Position numbers and translations under genes: made by a program
From: Candidatus Egerieimonas intestinavium
GTDB taxonomy: Bacteria > Bacillota > Clostridia > Lachnospirales > Lachnospiraceae
Reading direction: 5' to 3'
DNA: 64,000 bases
NCBI GenBank assembly: GCA_018711815.1
Contig: DVHU01000060.1
Span: forward strand, 52,024-116,023
The notes under the pieces: generated by a model
Seen by the model: the letters and a program-made list of their open reading frames with translations, nothing else
The model's database searches: none
What the model was told of the DNA's origin: nothing
Part shown: positions 53,950 through 62,528 of the stretch, one piece after another
Numbering within the stretch: position 1 is the first letter of the stretch
How the letters are laid out: each line of letters opens with the position of its first letter

Positions 53950-55332
53950 ATGAGAAAACCCACACACAAAATTGCTTCGGTGGCCCCGGGCAGCATAGCC
54001 CAGGAGATGGAGCTGGCCGCCGGGGATATTGTCCTGTCTGTGAATGGACAGGAGATTGAAGATGTTTTTGACTATCACTATTTGATTAATGATGAATATT
54101 TGGAGCTGCTGGTGCGAAAGCCCGACGGGGAGGAGTGGGAGCTGGAAATTGAGAAGGAGTTCCAGGAGGATCTGGGAATCCAGTTTGAGAACAGTCTCAT
54201 GGACGACTATCGCTCCTGCCGGAACCACTGTATTTTCTGCTTCATCGACCAGATGCCTCCGGGAATGAGGGAGACCCTCTATTTTAAGGACGACGACGCC
54301 CGGCTCTCCTTCCTGCAGGGAAATTATGTGACGCTGACCAACATGAGCGACCACGATATCGACCGGATCATCCGCTATCATCTGTCGCCCATTAACATTT
54401 CCTTTCAGACCACCAATCCCCAGCTGCGGTGCAGAATGCTGCACAACCGCTTCGCCGGAGATATTTTTCCCAAGGTGCAGCGGCTCTTTGAGGCAGGAAT
54501 CGAGATGAACGGGCAGATTGTGCTCTGCAAAGGCTTTAACGACGGGCAGGAGCTGGAGCGCAGTATCCGGGATCTGACCGGCTACCTGCCCCACCTAAAG
54601 AGCGTGTCGGTGGTTCCCGTGGGCTTAAGCAGATTCCGGGAGGGGCTGGAGCCCCTGGAGCCCTTCACCGCCCAGGAGGCGGCCCAGGTTATCGACCTGG
54701 TGGAGAGCTGGCAGGATAAGCTCTTCCCCCAGTGGGGCCTGCATTTTATCCACTGCAGCGACGAGTGGTATCTGCTGGCGGGCCGGGAGATTCCCCAGGA
54801 GGAGCGCTACGACGGCTACCTGCAGCTGGAAAACGGCGTGGGTATGCTGCGGCTTCTGGAGGAGGAGGTCTCCCAGGAGCTCGCCGGGAGGACGGGGGAC
54901 GACCGGGTGCGCCGGGTAGCCCTGGCCACGGGACTTTTGGCCGCCCCCACCCTTCGGCGCCAGATGGCGAAGATTCAGGAGAAATATCCGGGGGTTTCCG
55001 CAGAGGTCTGCGCCGTGCGCAATGATTTCTTTGGAACCAGCATCACCGTGTCCGGCCTGGTGACGGGCCAGGATCTGACCCGCCAGCTGGCCGGACGGGA
55101 CCTGGGAGAGCAGCTTTTGATTCCCTGCAACATGCTGCGGGCGGGGGAGAATGTTTTTCTGGATGATATGACGGTGGAAATGGCAGAAGATGCTTTACAA
55201 ATTTCCGTAGATGTGGTAGAAACAGAAGGGGCCGACCTGGTGAGGGCGGTCCTGGGAGAGCAAAAGGAGACAACACATAGAAGGAGACAGATCTATGAGC
55301 AAGCCGATTGTAGCGATTGTGGGAAGGCCTAA
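53950..55332 (+). CDS. DUF512 radical-SAM-like protein with PDZ domain
   Basis: 460 residues. An N-terminal PDZ-like stretch (about 1-75, [20 protein letters not shown]) is followed by a cysteine cluster in [15 protein letters not shown], spaced C-3-C-2-C as in radical SAM-type Fe-S proteins, then [20 protein letters not shown] and [18 protein letters not shown], and the C-terminal DUF512 domain with a nucleotide-like [10 protein letters not shown]. The family always sits next to der in clostridia; its reaction is unknown. The end of this frame (Cys-Ser-Asp-Cys-Gly-Lys-Ala) lies inside der, a 38-bp overlap. Confidence 0.87.
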   Translation: MRKPTHKIASVAPGSIAQEMELAAGDIVLSVNGQEIEDVFDYHYLINDEYLELLVRKPDGEEWELEIEKEFQEDLGIQFENSLMDDYRSCRNHCIFCFIDQMPPGMRETLYFKDDDARLSFLQGNYVTLTNMSDHDIDRIIRYHLSPINISFQTTNPQLRCRMLHNRFAGDIFPKVQRLFEAGIEMNGQIVLCKGFNDGQELERSIRDLTGYLPHLKSVSVVPVGLSRFREGLEPLEPFTAQEAAQVIDLVESWQDKLFPQWGLHFIHCSDEWYLLAGREIPQEERYDGYLQLENGVGMLRLLEEEVSQELAGRTGDDRVRRVALATGLLAAPTLRRQMAKIQEKYPGVSAEVCAVRNDFFGTSITVSGLVTGQDLTRQLAGRDLGEQLLIPCNMLRAGENVFLDDMTVEMAEDALQISVDVVETEGADLVRAVLGEQKETTHRRRQIYEQADCSDCGKA

Positions 55333-56623
55333 CGTAGGAAAATCCACGCTGTTTAACGCCCTGGCCGGGGGAAATATCTCCATCGTCAAGGATACGCCGG
55401 GGGTGACCCGGGACAGGATTTACGCGGATGTGGAATGGCTGGACCGGCGCTTTACCATGGTAGATACCGGCGGAATCGAGCCGGAGAGCAAGGATATTAT
55501 TTTGTCCCAGATGCGGGAGCAGGCCCAGATCGCCATTGACACGGCGGACGTGATCATTTTCCTGGTGGATGTGCGCCAGGGACTGGTGGATTCCGACGCC
55601 AAGGTGGCGGACATGCTGCGGCGCAGCAAAAAGCCGGTGATTCTCACGGTGAATAAAGTAGACAGCTTTGAGAAGTTCATGGTGGACGTCTATGAATTTT
55701 ATAATCTGGGCATCGGGGAGCCCATACCCATCTCAGCCCAGAGCAAGCTGGGGCTGGGCGATATGCTGGACGAGGTGATTCGCCATTTCCCCGAGGATAA
55801 GAGCGGCGAGGAGGAGGAGGAAATCCCCAAAATCGCCATTGTGGGCAAGCCCAACGTGGGAAAATCTTCCTTAATTAATAAGCTTTTGGGCCAGAATCGT
55901 CTGATCGTCTCAGACATCGCGGGAACCACCCGGGACGCGGTGGACACCAAGGTGATCTGGGGAGACCATGAGTATATTTTCATCGACACGGCGGGACTTC
56001 GCCGGAAGAACAAGATCAAGGAGGAGCTGGAGCGGTACAGTATCATCCGCACCGTTTCCGCGGTGGAGCGGGCCGACCTGGTGATCGTGGTTATCGACGC
56101 GGTGGAGGGAGTCACCGAGCAGGACGCCAAGATTGCGGGCATTGCCCACGAGAGAGGAAAGGGCGTGATCATCGCGGTGAACAAATGGGATGCCATCGAG
56201 AAGGATGACAAAACCATTTACAAGTACACCAGCAAGGTGCGGGAGGTGCTTTCCTTCATGCCTTACGCGGAGATCCTCTTTATTTCCGCGGAGACGGGAC
56301 AGCGTCTGCCCAAGCTTTTTGAGCAGATTGACCTGGTGCTGCAGTACCAGACGCTCCGGGTGCAGACCGGTGTGCTCAACGAGATTCTGGCGGAGGCGGT
56401 GGCCATGCAGCAGCCGCCCTCGGACAAGGGCAAGCGCCTGAGACTCTACTACATGACCCAGGTGGCTGTGAAGCCGCCCACTTTTGTCATTTTTGTCAAC
56501 GACCGGGAGCTGGCGCATTTTTCTTATATTCGGTATCTGGAAAATCGGATTCGCGAGGCCTTCGGATTCCGGGGCACTTCGCTGAAATTCATTATTCGCG
56601 AGAGAAAGGGTCAGGAGCAGTAA
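55295..56623 (+). CDS. der: GTPase Der (EngA), ribosome assembly
   Basis: 442 residues. Two tandem GTPase domains: G1 motifs [15 protein letters not shown] (about 9-16) and [15 protein letters not shown] (about 185), G3 DTGG and DTAGLRR, G4 LTVNKVD and AVNKWD, and a C-terminal KH-like domain (about 360-442). Der is needed for 50S subunit maturation. The start ATG 55295 follows AAGGAG and overlaps the upstream gene by 38 bp. plsY begins 1 bp after the stop. Confidence 0.98.
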   Translation: MSKPIVAIVGRPNVGKSTLFNALAGGNISIVKDTPGVTRDRIYADVEWLDRRFTMVDTGGIEPESKDIILSQMREQAQIAIDTADVIIFLVDVRQGLVDSDAKVADMLRRSKKPVILTVNKVDSFEKFMVDVYEFYNLGIGEPIPISAQSKLGLGDMLDEVIRHFPEDKSGEEEEEIPKIAIVGKPNVGKSSLINKLLGQNRLIVSDIAGTTRDAVDTKVIWGDHEYIFIDTAGLRRKNKIKEELERYSIIRTVSAVERADLVIVVIDAVEGVTEQDAKIAGIAHERGKGVIIAVNKWDAIEKDDKTIYKYTSKVREVLSFMPYAEILFISAETGQRLPKLFEQIDLVLQYQTLRVQTGVLNEILAEAVAMQQPPSDKGKRLRLYYMTQVAVKPPTFVIFVNDRELAHFSYIRYLENRIREAFGFRGTSLKFIIRERKGQEQ

Positions 56624-56624
56624 G

Positions 56625-57275
56625 ATGGAACGGTTGATTTGTTTGGCAATCGGGTATGTGTGCGGTCTATTTCAGACCTCGTATATTTATGGGAGATTAC
56701 ACGGTATTGACATCCGCAATTACGGCAGCGGAAACGCGGGAACCACCAATGCCCTGCGGACTCTGGGGAAGAAGGCCGGGGCGCTGACCCTTCTGGGAGA
56801 CGCCTTAAAGTGCGTGGTGGCAGTGCTTATTGTGCGGGCCATCTACGGCCAGAGTCGCCCGGAGGAGGTGCTGCTGTTGGGACTCTACGCGTCGGCGGGC
56901 ACAATTCTGGGGCACAATTTTCCCTTTTATCTGGGATTTAAAGGGGGAAAGGGAATCGCCGCCACGGCGGGGCTCCTCTTTTCCTTTGACTGGCGGCTGG
57001 CCCTGGCGGCGGTGGCTGTGTTCCTGGTTTTCTTTTTCCTCACCCACTATGTATCGCTGGGCTCGATCTTGATTTACGTGGTATTTGTGGGGGGGATTAT
57101 TCTCATGGGACAGATGGGCTTCCTGGAGGTATCCCCGGATCTGCTGCCGGAGATGTACATCCTGGCGGCGGCGCTGATGGTGATGGCCGTCTACCGTCAC
57201 CGGGAGAATATCAAGCGGCTTCTGCAGGGCTGTGAGCGGAAAACCTACTTAAGCAGTAAGCGTAAGGAAGGATGA
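56625..57275 (+). CDS. plsY: Glycerol-3-phosphate acyltransferase PlsY
   Basis: 216 residues and about five helices. Motif 1 IDIRNYGSGNAGTTNALRTL, motif 2 LLGDALKCVVAVL and motif 3 GHNFPFYLGFKGGKGIAAT are canonical. It makes lysophosphatidic acid, the first phospholipid precursor. der-plsY-gpsA is a typical Firmicutes cluster that couples phospholipid supply to growth. It differs clearly from the copy at 34988. Confidence 0.96.
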   Translation: MERLICLAIGYVCGLFQTSYIYGRLHGIDIRNYGSGNAGTTNALRTLGKKAGALTLLGDALKCVVAVLIVRAIYGQSRPEEVLLLGLYASAGTILGHNFPFYLGFKGGKGIAATAGLLFSFDWRLALAAVAVFLVFFFLTHYVSLGSILIYVVFVGGIILMGQMGFLEVSPDLLPEMYILAAALMVMAVYRHRENIKRLLQGCERKTYLSSKRKEG

Positions 57276-57279
57276 GAAA

Positions 57280-58290
57280 ATGAAAAAAATCAGTATCATC
57301 GGAACGGGAAGCTGGGGAACTGCCCTGGGATGGCTTCTGTGCAACAATGGCCATCAGGTCTGCATGTGGTCTGTTCACCCGGAGAAGTTAGAAAAACTGA
57401 GAGCGGAGAGGGAAAATCCCAAGCTGCCGGGAGTGAAACTGCCGGAAACTATGGAGTTTACCGGGGATCTTAAGGAGGCTCTCACCGGCAGGGATCTGCT
57501 GGTGCTGGCGGTGGCCTCCCCCTATATTCGCGCCACAGCCCGGCAGATGGCTCCCCATGTGCAGCCGGGCCAGGTGATCGTGGATGTGGCCAAGGGCATT
57601 GAGGAGGAAACTCTGCTGACCATGAGCGGAATCATCAGCCAGGAGCTTCCCCAGGCCCGGGTGGCGGTGCTCTCCGGCCCCAGCCATGCGGAAGAGGTGA
57701 GCAAGGGACTTCCCACCACCTGCGTGGTGGCCGCCCGGGAGCGGGCTGTGGCTGAGATGGTCCAGGGCGTATTCATGAGCCCGGCATTCCGGGTCTACAC
57801 CAGCCCGGACATGCTGGGGGTGGAGCTGGGCGGAGCCCTGAAAAATGTCATCGCTTTGGCCGCCGGTGTGGCGGACGGCCTGGGCTACGGGGACAACACC
57901 AAGGCGGCCCTCATTACCCGGGGGATCGCGGAGATCTCCCGGCTGGGCCTGGCCATGGGCGCCAGGCCGGAGACCCTCTCCGGCCTCTCCGGCATCGGAG
58001 ACCTGATTGTCACCTGCGCCAGCGTCCACAGCCGGAACCGGAAGGCCGGATACCTGATGGGACAGGGAAAAACCATGCAGGAGGCCATGGATGAGGTTCA
58101 GATGGTGGTGGAGGGCGTGTACTCCGCCAAGGCCGCCAGGAAGCTGGCGGAAAAGTACCAGATTGACATGCCCATTGTGCAGGTGGTCAACCGGGTGCTC
58201 TTTGAAAATCTCTCTGCCCGCCAGGCCGTGCATGAGCTGATGGAGCGGGAGAAAAAGGATGAGCTGGACGCCGGGCTGTGGGAGGCCTAG
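57280..58290 (+). CDS. gpsA: Glycerol-3-phosphate dehydrogenase [NAD(P)+]
   Basis: 336 residues. It reduces dihydroxyacetone phosphate to glycerol 3-phosphate, the substrate of PlsY encoded just upstream. Motifs: ISIIGTGSWGTALGWLLCNN, SGPSHAEEVSKGLPTTCVV, GVELGGALKNVIALAAGVAD, GYGDNTKAALITRGIAEI and LSGIGDLIVTCASVHSRNRK. The catalytic Lys is in ALKNVIALA. Start ATG 57280 sits behind AAGGAAGG. Confidence 0.97.
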   Translation: MKKISIIGTGSWGTALGWLLCNNGHQVCMWSVHPEKLEKLRAERENPKLPGVKLPETMEFTGDLKEALTGRDLLVLAVASPYIRATARQMAPHVQPGQVIVDVAKGIEEETLLTMSGIISQELPQARVAVLSGPSHAEEVSKGLPTTCVVAARERAVAEMVQGVFMSPAFRVYTSPDMLGVELGGALKNVIALAAGVADGLGYGDNTKAALITRGIAEISRLGLAMGARPETLSGLSGIGDLIVTCASVHSRNRKAGYLMGQGKTMQEAMDEVQMVVEGVYSAKAARKLAEKYQIDMPIVQVVNRVLFENLSARQAVHELMEREKKDELDAGLWEA

Positions 58291-58322
58291 CGGTCGGTTG
58301 GATATTTGGGATAAAATGGTAA

Positions 58323-58349
58323 CAGCGCCCTGCCGAAAGGCAGGGTGTT
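58323..58349 (+). terminator. Terminator-like hairpin after gpsA
   Basis: GCGCCCTGCC, loop GAAA, GGCAGGGTG, then TTAATTT. The tetraloop hairpin is stable but the T-run is short. Confidence 0.65.
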
Positions 58350-58419
58350 AATTTATAGAGAGGGTAATTCAGAAGCAGAAAAGTTTTATCGAAAAAAAGG
58401 CGGATGGGAGTGAGGAATA

Positions 58420-59446
58420 ATGACCAATGAACAGAGATTGATCAATTATGAAACCAGAGAAATTCTCTTTTATAAAACGGATAACGGAGAAGTACGTAGA
58501 AATCCTATTGTTTCAGGAGAATCTTTGGTTGACTCAGGCAAAGATGGCGGAACTTTTTGAAGTCCAGAAAGCAGCCATTTCAAAACATCTGAAAAATATT
58601 TTTGAATCAGGAGAGCTGAACGAGGATTCAGTTGTTTCCAAAATGGAAACAACTGCGGCGGACGGTAAACGATATAAGATCAACTATTATAATTTAGATG
58701 CCATAATTGCTGTAGGATACCGCGTGAACTCTAAGAAAGCAACCATGTTTCGAATATGGGCAAACAAAGTATTGAAAGAGTTCATCATTAAAGGTTATGT
58801 GATGGATGATGCTCGTTTGCGGGAACCAGAAAACTTTTTTGGTAGGGACTATTTTGAAGAGCAATTGGAGCGCATTCGGGACATTCGGGCTAGTGAGCGA
58901 AGATTTTCATAAAAAATCACAGATATCTATTCCCAGTGCAGTGCCGATTATGATGTAGAAAGTCCTATCACTAAGGAGTTTTTTGCGACAGTGCAAAATA
59001 AGCTTCATTATGCTGTAACTCATCATACTGCGGCTGAGATTGTATATGGACGTGCCGACAGTAGCAAGCCCAATATGGGGCTGACTACATGGAAAAACGC
59101 CCCCAAAGGACGCATCCGCAAAGCAGATGTCACCGTTGCCAAGAACTATCTAAACGAAAAGGAAATGCGCAGTCTAAACGAGATCGTTAATATGTATTTA
59201 GACTATGCTGAGCGCCAGGCACGCCGGGGGAATATCATGTACATGTCCGATTGGGTCAAGCGGTTGGATGCATTTCTGCAGCTTAACGAAGAAGAAATTT
59301 TGCACGATAAAGGCCAAGTGACTGCTGCAATTGCTAAAGCTTTTGCTGAGAAAGAATTTGAAAAGTTTCGGATTTTGCAGGATAGAACTTATCAGAGTGA
59401 TTTTGACAGGCTGATTGCGAAGACTATAGATGATCAGACAGAATAG
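58420..59446 (+). pseudogene. RhuM-family virulence-type protein, two inactivating changes
   Basis: The frame from ATG 58420 begins MTNEQRLINYETREILFYKT then DNGEV, but at about 58495-58498 the frame must shift to continue as VEILLFQENLWLTQAKMAEL; two bases (GT) seem lost there. The shifted frame runs to a TAA at 58910-58912 in DIRASERRFS-stop, and the same frame goes on as KITDIYSQCSADYDVES, then TVQNKLHYAVTHHTAAEIVY and GLTTWKNAPKGRIRKADVTV to 59446. So there is one 2-bp deletion and one in-frame nonsense codon. Intact family members are about 330 residues. RhuM homologues are common on genomic islands; biochemical function is unclear. Low GC relative to neighbours suggests acquired DNA. 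Confidence 0.85.
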
Positions 59447-59463
59447 AATAATTATATTTTATC

Positions 59464-59504
59464 AATGGCGTCGGTGTACAAGGGGCAGTACACCGACGCT
59501 ATTG
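59464..59504. terminator. Strong hairpin terminator after the RhuM pseudogene
   Basis: GCGTCGGTGTAC (59468-59479) and GTACACCGACGC (59488-59499) are perfectly complementary, eight-base loop, with AAT and ATT on the outer sides. The T-run is short. Confidence 0.65.
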
Positions 59505-59569
59505 GCTCATAAAGGAATAAAAAGGCGCCTCCAGGAAATGTTATAAGTAAAACCATTAGGGAGGCAGCT

Positions 59570-61006
59570 ATGGAATCTATTTGGAGAAAAACCTGCCAGA
59601 TTGAAGGGAGGCCTCAGCTGGCTGAAAACATCAGCGCTGATGTGGCTGTCATCGGAGGCGGGATGGCGGGGCTTCTGATCGCCTGGCAGCTGCAGCAGGC
59701 AGGACAGAAGACTGTGGTTTTGGAGGCGGGGCGGATCGCCGGCGGCCAGACCCAGAACACCACCGCAAAGATCACCGCCCAGCACGGGATGCTTTGCGAT
59801 GCCCTGCTGAAGGCCAAGGGAAAGGAAAAGGCGAAGAAGTATTTTCAGGCCAACCAAAGGGCTCTGGAGGAATATCGAAGGATCATTCTTCAGGAGGGGA
59901 TTCCCTGCGATTTTCAGGAGACCGCTTCCTATGTGTATTCGCAGAATCTGGAAAAACTCCAGGCCGAGGAGAAGGCAGCCAAAAAGCTGGACATTGCAGC
60001 GGAGCTGGTGGAGCAGGTTCCTCTGCCGGTTCCCCATGCAGGAGCGGTGCGCTTTGCGGGACAGGCCCAGTTCCACCCGCTGAAATTTGTAAAGGCCCTG
60101 AGCAGCTGGCTGACCATCTACGAGCACACGCCGGTGAAAAAGGTGGAAAGGGATCGGGTGGTCACTCCCGGGGGCACAGTCGCTGCTCCCAAGATCATCT
60201 TTGCTTCCCACTATCCTTTCATCAATTTTCCCGGGCTGTATTTTGCCAGAATGCACCAGCAGCGCTCCTATGTGCTGGCCCTGGAGGGGACGGTGCCTCT
60301 GGAGGGCATGTATATCGGAGAGGGAAGGAATGCCTATTCCTTCCGGCAATACGGGAAATACCTGCTGCTGGGAGGGGGTGGACACCGGACGGGGGAGGAA
60401 GTCCCGGGAGGCGGACTGGAAGGGCTAAGGAAGGCCGCCGGTCAGTTCTTCCCGGACAGCCGGGAGGCGGCCTGCTGGGCGGCCCAGGACTGTATGCCCG
60501 CGGACCGGATTCCCTATATCGGCCGTTACTCTTCCGGGGAGCCCAACTGGTTTGTAGCCACAGGCTTTCAGAAATGGGGCATGACCTCAGCCATGGCAGC
60601 TTCCATGATTCTGCGGGATATGATCTGCGGCCTGGGGAATCCCTATGAAGAAATCTTTTCCCCGGAGCGTTTTTCCGCCGGGGAGCTGCCGCAGATCCTG
60701 CGGGACGGGGCGGAGGCGGCGAAAGGCCTGGCCAAGAGAGTTTTTCAGCTGCCGGAAAAAAACGTCCGGGAGCTGGGCGCCGAGTGCGGTCAGCTGGTTG
60801 AATTTGAGGGAAAGAAACGGGGAGCCTATAGAAAGGAAACGGGGGAGCTTTTTCTGGTAAATCCTCGCTGCCCCCACATGGGCTGTCAGCTGGCCTGGAA
60901 TTCCCAGGAGAAAACCTGGGACTGCCCCTGTCACGGCTCCAGATTTGATTACCGGGGAAATCTGCTGGACGGACCGGCCCAGGAGGGAATAGGCTGTGAA
61001 AAGTAA
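59570..61006 (+). CDS. FAD-dependent oxidoreductase with C-terminal Rieske domain
   Basis: 478 residues. The N-terminal DadA-type fold starts with the FAD dinucleotide site SADVAVIGGGMAGLLIAWQL, the VVLEAGRIAGGQTQNTTAK stretch, and the C-terminal FAD motif FVATGFQKWGMTSAMAASMI. Residues about 375-478 form a Rieske [2Fe-2S] domain: C-P-H-M-G-C then DCPCHGSRFDYRGNLLDGPA, i.e. C-X-H and C-X2-H. Homologues occur in bacteria and are of unknown substrate; they are commonly called glycine/D-amino acid oxidases with Rieske domain. ATG 59570 sits behind GGGAGG. The next gene starts inside it and is tocopherol-cyclase-like, so the pair may act on one small molecule. Confidence 0.92.
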   Translation: MESIWRKTCQIEGRPQLAENISADVAVIGGGMAGLLIAWQLQQAGQKTVVLEAGRIAGGQTQNTTAKITAQHGMLCDALLKAKGKEKAKKYFQANQRALEEYRRIILQEGIPCDFQETASYVYSQNLEKLQAEEKAAKKLDIAAELVEQVPLPVPHAGAVRFAGQAQFHPLKFVKALSSWLTIYEHTPVKKVERDRVVTPGGTVAAPKIIFASHYPFINFPGLYFARMHQQRSYVLALEGTVPLEGMYIGEGRNAYSFRQYGKYLLLGGGGHRTGEEVPGGGLEGLRKAAGQFFPDSREAACWAAQDCMPADRIPYIGRYSSGEPNWFVATGFQKWGMTSAMAASMILRDMICGLGNPYEEIFSPERFSAGELPQILRDGAEAAKGLAKRVFQLPEKNVRELGAECGQLVEFEGKKRGAYRKETGELFLVNPRCPHMGCQLAWNSQEKTWDCPCHGSRFDYRGNLLDGPAQEGIGCEK

Positions 61007-61901
61007 GGACAGGAAAATTTATTTCTACGGGTGGTATTTTCGGTGCCAGTCGGAGGAGGGAACAGCGGCGGTCATACCGGCCATTCACCTGTCAGAGGGA
61101 AAGCAGACTTGCTCAATCCAGGTGATCACGGAGAAAGGCGCCTGGGATCAGGAATATCCGGCAGAGCAGTTCCGGATCAGCGCAAAAGGGCTGCTGATGT
61201 GCATAGGGGAAAATGTATTTTCGGAAAAAGGAATCCGCCTGAACATGCAGGCCGGAGAGACCGCCATCCGGGGAAGCCTGCGCTTTGGGCCCTTTGCCCG
61301 GCCAGCCCATGACATCATGGGGCCCTTTCAGTACCTTCCCCGGATGGAGTGCCGCCATGCTGTGTACAGCATGCTCCATGAGGTCAACGGTCAGCTGAGT
61401 ATTGGCAGCCATCAGCTGAGCTTTCGCCGGGGGCTGGGCTACATGGAAGGAGACAGCGGCACATCCTTTCCCCAACGGTATGTATGGACGCAGCATTTTT
61501 TGGAGGATGATAGCTTCCAGGGGGATGATGTTTCGGAAAGCCCGTTGAAAGGAAAGGGCTCTCTGATGCTGGCGGCGGCCAAGATCCCCCTGGGCCCTTG
61601 CCGCTTCATGGGGACCATCGGGCTTGTGCGCCTGGGCGAAAAGGAATACCGATTTGCCACCTATCTGGGCGCTGTCATAGAGAATATGAACCAGGAGCTT
61701 GTCATACGGCAGGGCAGATACCGGCTGACCGCCAAATGTCTGGAGCCGGAGAGAAAATTTCTGTACGCCCCCTGCAATGGAGCCATGAGCCGGAAGATTG
61801 GGGAAAATGTCTCCGGCAAAGCGGAATTTTTCCTGACCCGCGGGGACAGCGTGCTGCTTCAGGTCAAAACCGACCGGGCAGCCTTTGAGTCGGAGCTGTG
61901 A
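60996..61901 (+). CDS. Tocopherol-cyclase-like protein
   Basis: 301 residues, GTG start overlapping the previous stop by 11 bases and behind AGGAGG. Motifs of the tocopherol cyclase-like family: KIYFYGWYFRCQSEEGTAAV, VIPAIHLSEGKQTCSIQVIT, FGPFARPAHDIMGPFQYLP, MECRHAVYSMLHEVNGQLSI, GLGYMEGDSGTSFPQRYVWT and a final VIRQGRYRLTAKCL. In plants the family closes the chromanol ring of vitamin E; gut Firmicutes make no tocopherol, and these bacterial homologues have no known role. The fold is a lipocalin-like barrel suited to hydrophobic ligands. Co-translation with the Rieske flavoenzyme is the main clue to function. Confidence 0.88.
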   Translation: MKSKDRKIYFYGWYFRCQSEEGTAAVIPAIHLSEGKQTCSIQVITEKGAWDQEYPAEQFRISAKGLLMCIGENVFSEKGIRLNMQAGETAIRGSLRFGPFARPAHDIMGPFQYLPRMECRHAVYSMLHEVNGQLSIGSHQLSFRRGLGYMEGDSGTSFPQRYVWTQHFLEDDSFQGDDVSESPLKGKGSLMLAAAKIPLGPCRFMGTIGLVRLGEKEYRFATYLGAVIENMNQELVIRQGRYRLTAKCLEPERKFLYAPCNGAMSRKIGENVSGKAEFFLTRGDSVLLQVKTDRAAFESEL

Positions 61902-61954
61902 TGGGGAGATACTCTGTAAGCTAAAATTTGTTTGCGCATATTGGAGGTTAAGCG

Positions 61955-61994
61955 CCCTTCCCGCAAGTGCCTCGCAGGGCACTTGCAGGAAGGG
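61955..61994 (+). terminator. Long hairpin after the cyclase-like gene
   Basis: CCCTTCCCGCAAGTGCC (61955-61971) pairs with GGCACTTGCAGGAAGGG (61978-61994) with one mismatch, loop of six. No T-run, so it may protect the mRNA end rather than terminate. Confidence 0.55.
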
Positions 61995-62250
61995 TATTCC
62001 TGTGTTGAAAAATAAAAAATTTTTCTTTCTAGTTGATGCGCATTTTCTCTTGCGCCCAGTAACCTTTTCCCATTGGAGGAAAAAAATTCTTTCTGAATTT
62101 CCACTATATTCCAAATTGAACGATAAAATAACAGATATTAATTATGAACAAAACTTGATTACACATAACTTTTGGGCTCCTCGCCGCGAAAAAGGGGGAA
62201 GGAAGGGACAAAATGTACATTACCATTGTTATTTATATCAAAATGCGATC
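61995..62250. other. AT-rich non-coding stretch
   Basis: About 250 bp clearly lower in GC than the flanks, with no credible gene on either strand. It lies between the cyclase-like gene and the polysaccharide leader and contains no recognisable RNA or repeat. Confidence 0.5.
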
Positions 62251-62255
62251 TTTAC

Positions 62256-62283
62256 TTGCTTTTTCTTAAGAATATGCTATAAT
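62256..62283 (+). promoter_or_regulatory. Promoter of the polysaccharide locus
   Basis: TTGCTT (62256-62261), 16-bp spacer, TATAAT (62278-62283). A second TATAAT at 62306-62311 has no obvious -35. Confidence 0.6.
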
Positions 62284-62289
62284 TTCTAT

Positions 62290-62528
62290 GATGTAAAAAT
62301 TATGATATAATTAATTTTAGCAAGTAAAGCATTTTCGTGAAGGTGAATATTTTACGAAAACCGTCTGGCCCAAATCCCAAAGGCGAGTCTTGTGCTCAAG
62401 TGCCGTGAAACCTGCTTTTCCCTAAAAGCCAGTAAGCTGGGGTGGTGCAGGATATTTTTATGTACGGCCATTGGTGAAGAGCAGGGCTGGCGGGACTGCT
62501 TGCAAGTTGTTGTTGAGGTGGGGAGTAC
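62290..62528 (+). promoter_or_regulatory. Structured leader of the polysaccharide locus, unidentified
   Basis: About 240 nt, no gene. Hairpins visible: TTTTCGT/ACGAAAA (62333-62360), CTTG-TGCT-CAAG inside a GGCGAG/CTC..GCC stem (62382-62404), and CCTGC/GCAGG (62411-62452) enclosing CCAG-TAAG-CTGG. The multi-branched look suits a riboswitch or an antiterminator target. I compared it mentally with cyclic di-GMP, cobalamin, TPP, SAM and FMN consensus and found no match. Confidence 0.5.

Noticed and set aside
61885..62310. Open frame of about 141 codons after the cyclase-like gene
   Set aside because: It starts inside the preceding gene, runs through a 17-bp hairpin and AT-rich sequence, has no ribosome site and no recognisable motif.
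62290..62528. Cyclic di-GMP or cobalamin riboswitch in the polysaccharide leader
   Set aside because: The conserved bases of those classes (for example the GEMM CGCA...AGGGCAAACC or the cobalamin B12 box GCCACTG) are not present in order, so I left it as unidentified.
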